From Acidobacteria bacterium 28-1 (lineage in GTDB: Bacteria; Acidobacteriota; Blastocatellia; Pyrinomonadales; Pyrinomonadaceae), in the NCBI GenBank assembly GCA_002050365.1, contig MWYZ01000055.1, positions 29,618 through 93,617 on the forward strand: a stretch of 64,000 nucleotides of DNA, in the 5' to 3' direction. The first letter of the stretch is position 1, and each line of letters begins with the position of its first letter. Under the pieces are notes generated by a model. It saw only the letters and a list, made by a program, of their open reading frames with translations. It did not search any database and was not told the origin of the DNA. The position numbers were made by a program, and so were the translations under genes. Shown here piece by piece: positions 33,273-42,129 of this stretch.

Positions 33273-33602
33273 ATGAAAGAAATAAAACGGCTAATATTTT
33301 CAATACTATGCCTGAGTTTCCCGGCGGCGTTTGTTTTCGGACAAACGCCGCCGACAATTCAAGCCGATTTCACCGTCAAGCGAACTCGGTATCTGCTTCG
33401 TTCACAAACAGGTCTTATGGCTTTTCAATTTGGATTATCAACCGATATTCCCGCGCCCGCCGATTACGACGGCGACGGCAAAGCCGATATTGCCGTGTAT
33501 CGGGACGGTGTTTGGTATCTGCTGCAAAGCGCGAACGGATTTGCGGCTCAACAATTTGGCTTGACTAATGACAAGCCCGTTCCAACGGCTTATTTGCCGT
33601 AA
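33273..33602 (+). CDS. Small secreted FG-GAP repeat protein
   Basis: This 109-aa protein starts at the ATG at 33273 with GGAGC nearby and has a signal peptide ending FVFGQ. The mature part is barely two FG-GAP/VCBS-like units, with one calcium-binding-type DYDGDGKADIAVYRDGVWYLL. The same unit of about 46 residues is repeated six times in the next gene and six times in the protein at 51793. It may be a trimmed remnant of a larger protein, but the frame is intact and has its own ribosome-binding site. Confidence 0.7.
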   Translation: MKEIKRLIFSILCLSFPAAFVFGQTPPTIQADFTVKRTRYLLRSQTGLMAFQFGLSTDIPAPADYDGDGKADIAVYRDGVWYLLQSANGFAAQQFGLTNDKPVPTAYLP

Positions 33603-33620
33603 TCAATAAGGAGAAAGAAA

Positions 33621-35411
33621 ATGAACAAGAATTACAAATCAAAAGTCAATAAAAATCTGCGGCACATTTTTTCAGCCGTCTGTCTATTGGTATTTATTCT
33701 TACCGCCACGGTTTTCGCTCAAACGCCGCCGCTTCGCGCTAACGGCAAGATTGCCTTTACCAGCGACCGCGACGGCAATCAGGAAATTTACGTAATGAAC
33801 AACGACGGCACGGGACAAGTTCGTCTGACGAACAATCCCGGCGCGGATAGTTTCCCCGCCTTCTCGCCCGACGGAAGGAAAATCGCCTTTATCAGCCAAA
33901 ACACTTCCCCAACGTTCGGTAGCAATATCAAGATAATGAACGCCGACGGGACAAATCAAATCCAACTCACACCGATTACCTATTTCAACAGCCCATACCC
34001 ATGGCACGAAAAAAAGTCTTTGGATTGGTCGCCCGACGGCAGCAAGATAGCCTTTGATGAAAGCGGCGAGATTTTTACCGTCAATGTTGACGGCAGCAAT
34101 CGAACAAATCTCACCAATCACCCGGCTCGTGACATTGAGCCTTCGTGGTCGCCCGACGGCTCTCGTATCGTGTTTGTTAGCTCCCGCATTTTCTATTGGA
34201 CAATGCACACGATGAATGCCGACGGCAGCGATGTCCGGGCGTTGCCAAGTGCCGGTGAGCTTTGGGATATGTCGCCGGACTGGTCGCCAACCGGCAATAA
34301 AATCGCTTTCGTCGTTCATTCGGAAGAAAATCTTCCGATTCTTTACATCGCTAATGCCGACGGCACAAATCGCCAACCATTCGACGGCTGCGGAGCCGGA
34401 GGCTGCCCCACGCACAGAAATAAACCAAAATGGTCGCCGGACGCAATGAAGATTGTCTTTCACATCTGGGATTTCTTCAGCAACGACGCGGAAATCTACG
34501 TTAAAAATGTGAACGGCGGCGGATTGATACGGCTAACCAACACAAACGGCAGGAATTTTCAACCGTCGTGGCAGCCGCTTGCACCCGCAACGACATTCGC
34601 CGATTTTGACGGAGACGGCAAAGCCGATGTTTCCGTCTTTCGCCCGTCAAACGGCACTTGGTATCTGAATCAATCAACCAACGGACTTTCCGCTACACAG
34701 TTCGGGCTTTCAACCGATAAAATCACACCCGCCGATTACGATGGCGACGGCAAAACCGACATTGGAGTTTTCCGTCCTTCAAATGGAACTTGGTATTTGC
34801 TGAGATCTCAGCAAGGTTCTACAGCCACACAATTCGGACAAGCGGGCGATGTTCCCGTTCCCGCCGATTACGACAACGACGGACGCGCCGACATCGCAGT
34901 GTTTCGTCCGTCAAACGGCACTTGGTATTTGCTTGGCTCGACCGCAGGTTTTTCCGCCGTGCAGTTCGGTCAACAAGGCGATGTTCCGGTGGCAGGCGAT
35001 TTCGACGCCGACGGGCGAGCCGACCAGGTTGTCTTCCGACCTTCAAACGGCACGTGGTATTTGCAGCAATCGCAAGCGGGCTATACCGCCGTGCAGTTTG
35101 GAATGAACGGCGACGTGCCGACGGCTGGCGATTTTGACGCGGATGGACGACACGACATCGCGGTATTTCGCCCGTCGAACGGCACTTGGTATAGGCTCAA
35201 CAGTTCCAACAATCAAGTCGTCGCTGTGCAGTTCGGTTCGGCGGAAGACCTGCCCGCCCCGGCGGATTTCGACGGCGACGGACGAACGGACATCGCCGTG
35301 TTTCGCCCGTCAAACGGCAGTTGGTATTTGCTGCAAAGCCAATCGGGTTTTTCAGCCGTGCAGTTCGGAGCGTCGGGCGACCGTCCCGCTCCGTCAGCAC
35401 AGCAACCGTAA
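33621..35411 (+). CDS. Secreted TolB/PD40 propeller plus six FG-GAP repeats
   Basis: This 596-aa protein has AGGAG upstream and a signal peptide ending TVFAQ. Residues of about 40-320 are a PD40/TolB-like propeller with recurring SPDG and IYVMNNDGT elements. Residues of about 325-590 are six FG-GAP-like units, each with a D-x-D-x-DG calcium-binding loop followed by VFRPSNGTWYL. It is likely an extracellular or surface scaffold. The C-terminal units closely resemble those of the 1050-aa protein at 51793, pointing to repeat exchange between loci. No terminator with a T-run is seen right after it. Confidence 0.88.
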   Translation: MNKNYKSKVNKNLRHIFSAVCLLVFILTATVFAQTPPLRANGKIAFTSDRDGNQEIYVMNNDGTGQVRLTNNPGADSFPAFSPDGRKIAFISQNTSPTFGSNIKIMNADGTNQIQLTPITYFNSPYPWHEKKSLDWSPDGSKIAFDESGEIFTVNVDGSNRTNLTNHPARDIEPSWSPDGSRIVFVSSRIFYWTMHTMNADGSDVRALPSAGELWDMSPDWSPTGNKIAFVVHSEENLPILYIANADGTNRQPFDGCGAGGCPTHRNKPKWSPDAMKIVFHIWDFFSNDAEIYVKNVNGGGLIRLTNTNGRNFQPSWQPLAPATTFADFDGDGKADVSVFRPSNGTWYLNQSTNGLSATQFGLSTDKITPADYDGDGKTDIGVFRPSNGTWYLLRSQQGSTATQFGQAGDVPVPADYDNDGRADIAVFRPSNGTWYLLGSTAGFSAVQFGQQGDVPVAGDFDADGRADQVVFRPSNGTWYLQQSQAGYTAVQFGMNGDVPTAGDFDADGRHDIAVFRPSNGTWYRLNSSNNQVVAVQFGSAEDLPAPADFDGDGRTDIAVFRPSNGSWYLLQSQSGFSAVQFGASGDRPAPSAQQP

Positions 35412-35577
35412 GCCTTGCGCCCGGCAAAACGTCTATGCAGCGAAGCGTGAACAAACCGTCCGCGTTTCGCTGCAATACTTCAACGGACGGCAAAAACAAA
35501 TAACTAAAAAACTCTAAAAATACTACTCTGCCGCAAAGGATTCGGACACTAATCAAAAATTAAAAGGAGTAAATACA

Positions 35578-35646
35578 ATGAAAAAATCAACATCTATCAC
35601 AAAAACTCGACGACACCGACAATTTATTTCAAATAGAATTGGATAG
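35578..35646 (+). CDS. Possible 22-aa leader-like ORF
   Basis: An AGGAG site seven bases before an ATG opens a 22-codon frame (MKKSTSITKTRRHRQF at the start) ending in TAG at 35644. It has the basic start of a signal peptide but no hydrophobic core. It may be the residue of a deleted gene or a small peptide. The strength of the ribosome-binding site is the only support. Confidence 0.3.
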   Translation: MKKSTSITKTRRHRQFISNRIG

Positions 35647-35663
35647 GTTTATAAACATAATTA

Positions 35664-36698
35664 TTACTTTTTCTCTAATTTGAACAAGCGTTTTTCCAAA
35701 TCTCGAATTGCTCGCGCTATCTCGCCCAGTCGACGAAAAGCGGCAATCGAGCGCAGCCAATCGCGGTTGTCGAAAGCGGGAATGCCGGAAATGATTTTGC
35801 CGTTTTCGACATCGTGGCTGGTTGCGGATTTCGCAGTTATTACCGCGTCGTCGCCGACTCGCAGATGTCCGGCAATGCCGACTTGTCCGGCGAGAATAAC
35901 TCTTTTACCAATAATCGAACTTCCCGCAAGTCCTGTCTGAGCGCAGACGAGCGCGTCTTCTTCAATCGTGCAGGAATGTCCGATTTGGACGAGATTATCA
36001 ATTTTCGCGCCGCTTTTTATTCTGGTTTCGCCCACCGAAGCGCAGTCAATCGCCGTGTTTGCGCCGATTTCTACACGGTCTTCGATGACAACTTTGCCGG
36101 TTTGCGGAATTTTCAGCCAACTTTTGTTTTCGTCTTTGGCATAACCGAAACCGTCCGAACCGATGGTTGCGTTATTATGAACAATACAATTTTCGCCGAT
36201 TTCGCAATTTTCACGCACCGAGACATTCGAATGAATCACCGAATTTCTGCCGATTTTTACATCGTCGTAAATCGTTACATTCGGAAAAATCTTCACGCCG
36301 CTCTCAACCACGCAGTTTTTCCCAATCGAAACAAAAGCGTCAACCGAAACGTCGGCGGCAACTTCAGCAGATTCATCAATCGAAGATAAAGGATGAACGA
36401 ATGAATTAAATTTCGGTTCGGGAAAAAACAAGCGCAAGGCTCGCGTGTATGCCAGATACGGGTCTTTCGTTCGCAAAACGGCGATGTCGGTGCGTTCGAT
36501 TTTTTCAGTTTCATTAAGAAAGATTGCGCTTGCCCGCGTTTCTTTTACTTGCGGCGTATATTTGGGATTTGCAAGAAACGTAACTTCTCCGCGTTCGGCA
36601 ATATCAAGTCCAGCCGCGCCGTTTAATTCCAAATCGCCATCGCCGTGTTCAATGCGGGAAAAAGTTTTTTCCGCTAAAGTTGCTAGTTTGATTGACAT
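35664..36698 (-). CDS. lpxD: UDP-3-O-(3-hydroxyacyl)glucosamine N-acyltransferase
   Basis: This 344-aa acyltransferase catalyses the third step of lipid A synthesis, adding a hydroxyacyl chain from acyl carrier protein in the cytoplasm. The N-terminal uridine-binding domain (GDLELNGAAGLDIAERGEVTFLANPKY-type sequence) is followed by a left-handed beta-helix of hexapeptide repeats. The catalytic-His region DNLVQIGHSC is at about residue 235, and a C-terminal coiled helix follows. It occurs here away from other lipid A genes. It supports a Gram-negative envelope with lipid A. Confidence 0.95.
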   Translation of the reverse strand: MSIKLATLAEKTFSRIEHGDGDLELNGAAGLDIAERGEVTFLANPKYTPQVKETRASAIFLNETEKIERTDIAVLRTKDPYLAYTRALRLFFPEPKFNSFVHPLSSIDESAEVAADVSVDAFVSIGKNCVVESGVKIFPNVTIYDDVKIGRNSVIHSNVSVRENCEIGENCIVHNNATIGSDGFGYAKDENKSWLKIPQTGKVVIEDRVEIGANTAIDCASVGETRIKSGAKIDNLVQIGHSCTIEEDALVCAQTGLAGSSIIGKRVILAGQVGIAGHLRVGDDAVITAKSATSHDVENGKIISGIPAFDNRDWLRSIAAFRRLGEIARAIRDLEKRLFKLEKK

Positions 36699-36813
36699 AT
36701 TTTAAAGTTATCTAAGGTTGAAAAAATTAAAAGCTGTCGAAATCCGAACAGCCGACTTTTCCCCTTAAAATCCAACCTAAATTAAATTACCAAAATTCAA
36801 AAAAGGAAGCATT

Positions 36814-37425
36814 ATGAGTGAAAAGAGTTTATCACCAACCGAGAAGAATTACGGCGTTGAAAATTATCTTAAATCGGAACGGCAGAGCGCAATCAAAAGA
36901 GAATTTTCAAACGTAAAACTTTTAGCTAACTCCGTGTCTAACCGGATGAATAATTTGATTGCAACCAACATCACCATTGCCGTCGGCAGTCGTGTGCAGG
37001 GACAAAAATGCGAAATCTATGTTAACGATATGCCTGTCAAACTCGATGCTAAGCACATCTGTTACCCCGACGTCGTCGTTGTCAGCGGCGAACCTTCATT
37101 CGTTGATAGAGAAAGCGATATGCTGCTTAATCCGACGGTCTCGTTTGATATATTTTCCAAAAATACGAGTTTTCAGGATAAAACCGAGAAACTCGAATGC
37201 TACTTGGCGATGAACAGCATCCGCGAATATATTTTGATTAAAGAAGATGAAATGCGCGTCGAACATTACGCCAAACAAAATGCCAAACAATGGATTTACC
37301 GCATTTACAATGAACGCGACGACATAATTTCAATTGATTCGATAAACTGCAAAGTATCCTTAGCGGAAATTTACGCACAAGTTAAACTCGCGCAACTGGA
37401 AGTAAAAGCACAAACAGTCGCTTAA
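36814..37425 (+). CDS. Uma2-family protein, divergent copy
   Basis: This 203-aa protein has an AAGGAAG ribosome-binding site. It is the most divergent of three tandem Uma2 (DUF820) paralogs. The PD-(D/E)xK-type core reads CYPDVVVVSGEP and then VSFDIFSKNTS with a downstream Lys. Where the other two copies have Glu (ILEVLSKST, VIETLSAST), this one has Asp. The N-terminal HEYIDGKI-type region is also altered. It may have reduced or no nuclease activity. A rho-independent terminator follows, so it is transcribed apart from the next two. Confidence 0.75.
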   Translation: MSEKSLSPTEKNYGVENYLKSERQSAIKREFSNVKLLANSVSNRMNNLIATNITIAVGSRVQGQKCEIYVNDMPVKLDAKHICYPDVVVVSGEPSFVDRESDMLLNPTVSFDIFSKNTSFQDKTEKLECYLAMNSIREYILIKEDEMRVEHYAKQNAKQWIYRIYNERDDIISIDSINCKVSLAEIYAQVKLAQLEVKAQTVA

Positions 37426-37451
37426 CGAAAGCGAAATTTAAAGGTAGAAAG

Positions 37452-37490
37452 AAAGGCAAAATCCGATGTGATTTTTGCCTTTTTCTTTTT
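37452..37490 (+). terminator. Rho-independent terminator
   Basis: A 10-bp stem (37452-37461 with 37473-37482) is followed by a T-rich tail to 37490. It separates the first Uma2 gene from the second. Confidence 0.8.
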
Positions 37491-37554
37491 TATAAGAAAT
37501 CTTGGCAAAATAACAGTAATAAGCTAAAGTTTGAGAAGAAAAAGGAGCAAATTG

Positions 37555-38130
37555 ATGACCCAGGCAAATCTAGCTTACAAAACCGAACCGGTAACCGCCG
37601 AAGAATATCTCACATTTGAACGCGCGGCAAAGGACAAACACGAATTTATTGGCGGCAAAATCGTCGCAATGGCTGGCGCGACCGACCGGCACAATGTAAT
37701 TGCTTCAAATGTTTTTGGTGAATTATGGACGCAATTGAAGGGAACAAATTGTCGGGCGTTTGCCAGCGATATGCGCGTCAATGCGAAACGGGGAAATTAT
37801 TTTTATCCCGATATAGTCGTTACTTGCGGCGAAAGAAAATTTGAAGACATAAAAAAGAAAGATGTTCTTGTTAATCCGACGGTCATTCTCGAAGTTTTGT
37901 CGAAATCTACCAAACTCAAAGACCGCAACGAAAAATTTGAATCTTATATTCTGCTTGAAAGCCTGACCGATTACGTTTTAATCGAACAGGACAAAATAAA
38001 AATCGAACATTATTCGCGGATTGACGAAAAGAATTGGAACGTGCGGATTTATGCCGCAGCAGGTGAAGAAATAATCTTTGAATCAATTAAATGCAAATTG
38101 TCGGTCGCAGATGTTTATGCGAAAGGTTAA
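37555..38130 (+). CDS. Uma2-family (DUF820) putative restriction-fold endonuclease
   Basis: This 191-aa protein starts at the ATG at 37555, with AAGGAG eight bases upstream. It has the usual Uma2 pattern: KHEFIGGKIVAMAGATDRHNVIASNVF at the N-terminus, the PD-(D/E)xK-like residues in FYPDIVVTCGE and VILEVLSKSTKLKDRNEK, and LTDYVLIEQDKIKIEHY. The family is widely expanded in cyanobacteria and some other phyla and is predicted to have a nuclease fold; its cellular role is unknown. The next paralog begins 16 bases downstream. Confidence 0.87.
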   Translation: MTQANLAYKTEPVTAEEYLTFERAAKDKHEFIGGKIVAMAGATDRHNVIASNVFGELWTQLKGTNCRAFASDMRVNAKRGNYFYPDIVVTCGERKFEDIKKKDVLVNPTVILEVLSKSTKLKDRNEKFESYILLESLTDYVLIEQDKIKIEHYSRIDEKNWNVRIYAAAGEEIIFESIKCKLSVADVYAKG

Positions 38131-38146
38131 TTAAACGAGAAAAATT

Positions 38147-38770
38147 ATGAGTCAACAAAATTTAGCGCGCACCGACAAACTCTACACAGTTGAAGAATAT
38201 CTCGCGCTTGAGCGAGCGTCAGAAGAAAAGCACGAATATATTGACGGCAAAATTATACCCTTGCGCGAAGATTATGATGTCGAAGCAATGGCGGGCGCGA
38301 GCCGCAGGCACAATTTAATTAACGGAAATGTTTTTGGCGAACTTCGTAACCAATTAAAAGGTAAAAATTGCGAAACGTATATCAGCGATATGCGCGTTCG
38401 TTTGAAACCGAATCGTTACGGTTATCCTGATGTGGTCGTGGTTTGCGGAGAGCCGCAATTTGCCGACGACGAATTTGACGTTCTGCTTAATCCGACCGTC
38501 GTAATTGAAACTTTATCTGCTTCAACTCGTTTCCGCGATAAAACAAATAAGCTCGAGGTCTATCAAAAAACCGACAGCCTCAAAGAATGTTTATTGATTG
38601 AACAAACCAAATTTCGCGTTGAACATTATATCAAGCAAACGCCGACGCAGTGGCTTTTACGGATTTATGAAAATGCGGCGGAAACAATAACTCTTGATTC
38701 AATCAGTTGTAAAATAACGGTGGCGGATATTTACGCGCAAGTGAAATTTGAAGCGGCGGAAGGAAATTAA
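38147..38770 (+). CDS. Uma2-family (DUF820) putative restriction-fold endonuclease
   Basis: This 207-aa third tandem paralog has KHEYIDGKIIPL, YGYPDVVVVCGEP, VVIETLSASTRFRDKTNK and CLLIEQTKFRVEHY. The D, E and K positions of the nuclease-like core are all present. About eight residues are inserted after the IDGKI segment compared with the second copy. It is probably cotranscribed with the second copy and converges with priA, with two bases between the stop codons. Confidence 0.87.
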   Translation: MSQQNLARTDKLYTVEEYLALERASEEKHEYIDGKIIPLREDYDVEAMAGASRRHNLINGNVFGELRNQLKGKNCETYISDMRVRLKPNRYGYPDVVVVCGEPQFADDEFDVLLNPTVVIETLSASTRFRDKTNKLEVYQKTDSLKECLLIEQTKFRVEHYIKQTPTQWLLRIYENAAETITLDSISCKITVADIYAQVKFEAAEGN

Positions 38771-38772
38771 AT

Positions 38773-41271
38773 TTACAAAAGATTCACCGGGTCAATCTCG
38801 ACATTCACAATTTTCAAATCGCAAAATTTTTCCTGCGCCTCGTGAAGCGCAAAATCAAGTGTCTGGCGCAAATTCGCGCGGTTTCGTGCTTTAACCAAAA
38901 TCTGCAAACGATATTCGCCTTTCAAACGGGCGAGCGGCGCGGGTGCCGGTCCTAAAATAATACAGTTTTTTTCAGCGTTAAATTTTTGCAGACATTCGCG
39001 CAAAATTTCCGCATTGTCGAAAGCGAAATTGTAATTCGGATGTTTAATCATAATCGAAGCGAGCGCGACGAACGGCGGATAGTTCAGCCGTTTGCGAAAG
39101 CTGATTTCGACCGCGTAAAAATCGTCATAGTTTTGCGTTGAAGCGTGCTGCAAAGCATAGTGTTCGGGATAAAAAGTTTGAATCAGAACGCGCCCTTGCA
39201 AATCGCCGCGTCCGGCGCGTCCGGCGACTTGCGTTAATAGCTGAAAAGTTCTTTCGGCGGAACGAAAATCAGGCAAAGCGAGTCCCGCGTCAACCGAGAT
39301 TACGCCGACCAGCGTAACGTTCGGAAAATCGTGTCCTTTGGCAAGCATCTGCGTTCCAACGAGCATATCAATCTCGCCGCGGCTAAAGGACAAGAGCGTG
39401 TTTTCGAGTTGGTTGCGGCGCGCGGTCGAATCGCGGTCGACGCGTGCAATTCTCAAGTCTGAAAATTTCCTTCGCAGAATATCCTCGATTTGCTCTGTTC
39501 CTTCGCCGATAAAATACAAAAACTTACTCGCGCACGCGGGGCATTTCCCAGGCGTTCGTTCGCGGTGATTGCAATAATGGCAGACGAGTTTTCCTGCACG
39601 TTTGTGAAACGTGAGCGTGATGTCGCAGTTGTTACAGCGAATCGTTTCGCCGCACGAACGACATAAAACGAATTGCGAAAAGCCGCGCCGATTAAGCAGA
39701 ATGATTGATTGTTCTTTCTTCAGATGCGTTTCTTCAATCGCTTCGAGCAACGCGGGCGAAAAAATCGTGTCTTTGCCTTCGATTTTGAAAACCTCGCGCA
39801 TATCAACCAATTCGGCGGCGGCGAGCGAGCGATTGCCGATGCGGTTCGGCAAAGTCAAGCGTTGATATTTTCCGTTGCTAGCGTTGTGAAAAGATTCGAG
39901 CGCGGGCGTTGCCGAACCCAAAACGACAACCGCGCCGGCGAAATTTGCGCGGACGATTGCGACATCGCGCCCGTGATAAAACGGCGATTCGTGTTGCCGA
40001 TAAGACGAATCGTGTTCCTCGTCCACAATCACCAAACCGAGATTCCGCAAAGGCGCAAAAACTGCGGAGCGCGTTCCGATAACGATTCGCGCCGCGCCGC
40101 GCCGAATGCGCCGCCATTCGTCAAAACGTTCGCCGGTCGAGAGATTTGAGTGGAGAATCGCCACTTCATCGCCGAAAACAGCACGCAGACGGCGGGAGAA
40201 AATTGGTGTCAGAGCGATTTCAGGAACGAGCATCAGGGCGGATTTTCCTTTGTCCAAAACGGTTTGCATCGCCCGAATATAAATCTCCGTTTTGCCGCTG
40301 CCCGTTATGCCGTGAAGCAGAAACGCCCGATATTTTTCCAGTTCGAGAGCGATTTGTATCTCGGCTAAAACTGTCGTCTGCTCAGCGGTCAAAGTCAGAT
40401 TAAGAAGTTCCGGCAAATCAACTTCGGCGAGCGGGTCGCGGCGAACTTCCTGCACGAAAACCTCCAGCACGCCGCGTTTTGCCAGAGTGTTTATCGCGGA
40501 TGCGCTCGCTTCGGTTTGCTCAATCAAATCGGTGAAAAGAATTTCGCCGTCGGCGTTCAAAAGAGTTTCGACGATTCTCGTCTGCGTTTCGGAAAAAGTT
40601 TTCTGATTCGGCTGGTGAAACTCCGGCGACAACAATCGAACGGCTTTGCGGCGTTTCGGTTTAACCTGCGTCGTCAAAGTTCTTTGAAAAACGCTCGCCA
40701 AATTTTCTTTGACAAGTTCGCGCAAAGCGCGTTTTGATTGCGCTGCGCCGAATCTTTTCGTCAATTCGCGGCTCGGCATCTCACTCGTTTCAACTAACGC
40801 CCGCAGAATCCGCGCTTTAGCGGTGGTCGCCGAAGAAATTTTCAAAAGCTCGTCGCGCCCGCGAGCGGTTATCGAATAAATCTGCTCGACGGTCGCATTG
40901 ATTCCGGCGGGCAAGGACGCTTTCAAAACTTCGCCCCACGAAGCCGCGTAATAATCCGCCGACCACTGCGTCAGGCGAATAATCTCTTCGGTCAAAAGCG
41001 GTTCGGCATCGAGCAATTCGAGTGCGTCTTTAATTGTTTCTTCTTCGATTCCGAGTTCGGGAGCGAGATTCGTATGAAGCGCAACGGCGTAACCGGTCAA
41101 CTGTCGTTTGCCGAACGGTACGAGCAACCGCGCTCCCGTCTTGACGCTTTCCTGCAAACCGACCGGCAAACGATATGTAAAAGTCTGGCGCAGCGGCAGC
41201 GGCAGAGCGACTTCGACGAATTCGGGCAGCGGCGTTTCTTTGATAAAACTTTTGAGAGCAACGTTGGGCAT
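38773..41271 (-). CDS. priA: Primosomal replication helicase PriA
   Basis: This 832-aa helicase restarts stalled replication forks. The N-terminal 3'-end-binding domain (ALPLPLRQTFTYRLP) comes first. Then a superfamily 2 helicase core with Walker A GITGSGKTEIYIRAM and DEEH box IVDEEHDSSYRQ. The paired zinc sites sit in CRSCGETIRCNNC and CHYCNHRERTPGKCPAC, followed by helicase motifs V and VI (TQVAGRAGRGD). Length is slightly above the usual 730-810. It is transcribed alone. Confidence 0.96.
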   Translation of the reverse strand: MPNVALKSFIKETPLPEFVEVALPLPLRQTFTYRLPVGLQESVKTGARLLVPFGKRQLTGYAVALHTNLAPELGIEEETIKDALELLDAEPLLTEEIIRLTQWSADYYAASWGEVLKASLPAGINATVEQIYSITARGRDELLKISSATTAKARILRALVETSEMPSRELTKRFGAAQSKRALRELVKENLASVFQRTLTTQVKPKRRKAVRLLSPEFHQPNQKTFSETQTRIVETLLNADGEILFTDLIEQTEASASAINTLAKRGVLEVFVQEVRRDPLAEVDLPELLNLTLTAEQTTVLAEIQIALELEKYRAFLLHGITGSGKTEIYIRAMQTVLDKGKSALMLVPEIALTPIFSRRLRAVFGDEVAILHSNLSTGERFDEWRRIRRGAARIVIGTRSAVFAPLRNLGLVIVDEEHDSSYRQHESPFYHGRDVAIVRANFAGAVVVLGSATPALESFHNASNGKYQRLTLPNRIGNRSLAAAELVDMREVFKIEGKDTIFSPALLEAIEETHLKKEQSIILLNRRGFSQFVLCRSCGETIRCNNCDITLTFHKRAGKLVCHYCNHRERTPGKCPACASKFLYFIGEGTEQIEDILRRKFSDLRIARVDRDSTARRNQLENTLLSFSRGEIDMLVGTQMLAKGHDFPNVTLVGVISVDAGLALPDFRSAERTFQLLTQVAGRAGRGDLQGRVLIQTFYPEHYALQHASTQNYDDFYAVEISFRKRLNYPPFVALASIMIKHPNYNFAFDNAEILRECLQKFNAEKNCIILGPAPAPLARLKGEYRLQILVKARNRANLRQTLDFALHEAQEKFCDLKIVNVEIDPVNLL

Positions 41272-41282
41272 TTGAGAATGAG

Positions 41283-41475
41283 TTCAAAGTTCAAAGTTTA
41301 AAGTTCAAGGTTTGAGATTTAAGATTCAAAGTAAAATAAAAATTTAAATTCTCAACCGAGGTCTTTTCACCTTCGATGAATAAATGATAACTTAAGGGAA
41401 CTTTTTACGAAAATTTGAATCTAATAGTTTAATCGATTAATCATTAAACTTTGAACTTTGAACTTTGAACTCTAA
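41283..41475. repeat. TTCAAAG / CTTTGAA heptad tracts in the priA upstream region
   Basis: Heptads of the TTCAAAG type at 41283-41330 face CTTTGAA heptads at 41449-41475, an inverted arrangement across the divergent gap between priA and the gene at 41482. The same TTTGAAC unit lies inside the PQQ-like gene. Confidence 0.85.
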
Positions 41476-41481
41476 AAAACT

Positions 41482-41997
41482 ATGGATACGTTTTTACGCG
41501 ATGATAAAAAAGAGAAAAAAGGTGTGAATAAAGTTTTGCTGGCGGCTTTGGCAGTGGCAGCGTTAATAGTCGCGGGCGGCGTTTGGCTTTTGACGTTTCA
41601 GCCGTCGGCCGAAGAACAAAAACAACAGCAACTGGCGGGCGCGTTTTTTGAAGGTTCGCCCGAATTTGAAAGTTACACGAAAAGCCTAATCATCACGACC
41701 GACACCGACCGGACGAGCCAAGGGCGACTCGGACTCGGCACGATTCAGATGGCAATTCACGGCGACGTACGCAACCGCGGGAACAAAACCATCAACGGTC
41801 TGGAATTAAACGTAGGCGTAGTTGACACGAAAAATCAGGTTATCAAAGAGAAAAAAATTCTCGTTATCCCGACTCTGCAAACCGAAACGCTTCAACCGAA
41901 CGAAACGATGAAGGTTTTCGCCGCGCTTGACGGCTTCACCTCGAAAGACGACCGCGCTAATGTGCGTTGGAAGGTTTCGGCCATACGATTTCAATAA
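41482..41997 (+). CDS. Single-pass membrane protein of unknown function (FxLYD-like)
   Basis: This 171-aa protein has a charged 17-residue N-tail, one transmembrane helix (VLLAALAVAALIVAGGVWLL) and an exported beta-sandwich-like domain. The QMAIHGDVRNRGNKTINGLELNVGVVDTK-type pattern resembles FxLYD or DUF2393-like domains that sit on the cell surface. No enzymatic residues are seen. The region before the ATG is heptad repeat and lacks an obvious ribosome-binding site. A 24-bp inverted repeat follows the gene. Confidence 0.65.
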   Translation: MDTFLRDDKKEKKGVNKVLLAALAVAALIVAGGVWLLTFQPSAEEQKQQQLAGAFFEGSPEFESYTKSLIITTDTDRTSQGRLGLGTIQMAIHGDVRNRGNKTINGLELNVGVVDTKNQVIKEKKILVIPTLQTETLQPNETMKVFAALDGFTSKDDRANVRWKVSAIRFQ

Positions 41998-42002
41998 AAA
42001 AT

Positions 42003-42129
42003 GTAGGGGCAGGTCTTGTGCCTGCCCGATGAGCGCGAGCGAAAATTGATTTCGGCTAAATTAAATTGAAGATAATCACGTTTGTTAGCGACATCCGTCG
42101 CTTTAGGCAGGCACAAGACCTGCCCCTAC
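42003..42129. repeat. Inverted repeat element, 24-bp perfect arms
   Basis: Arms at 42003-42026 and 42106-42129 are perfectly complementary, around 79 bases of non-coding sequence. The right arm supplies the stop codon (42126-42128) of the penicillin-binding protein gene. No target duplication was recognised. Confidence 0.85.

Noticed and set aside
33684..34463. Long minus-strand ORF of 259 codons
   Set aside because: It is antisense to the PD40/FG-GAP gene at 33621, whose frame has a signal peptide and domain repeats. The antisense frame has no recognisable protein features.
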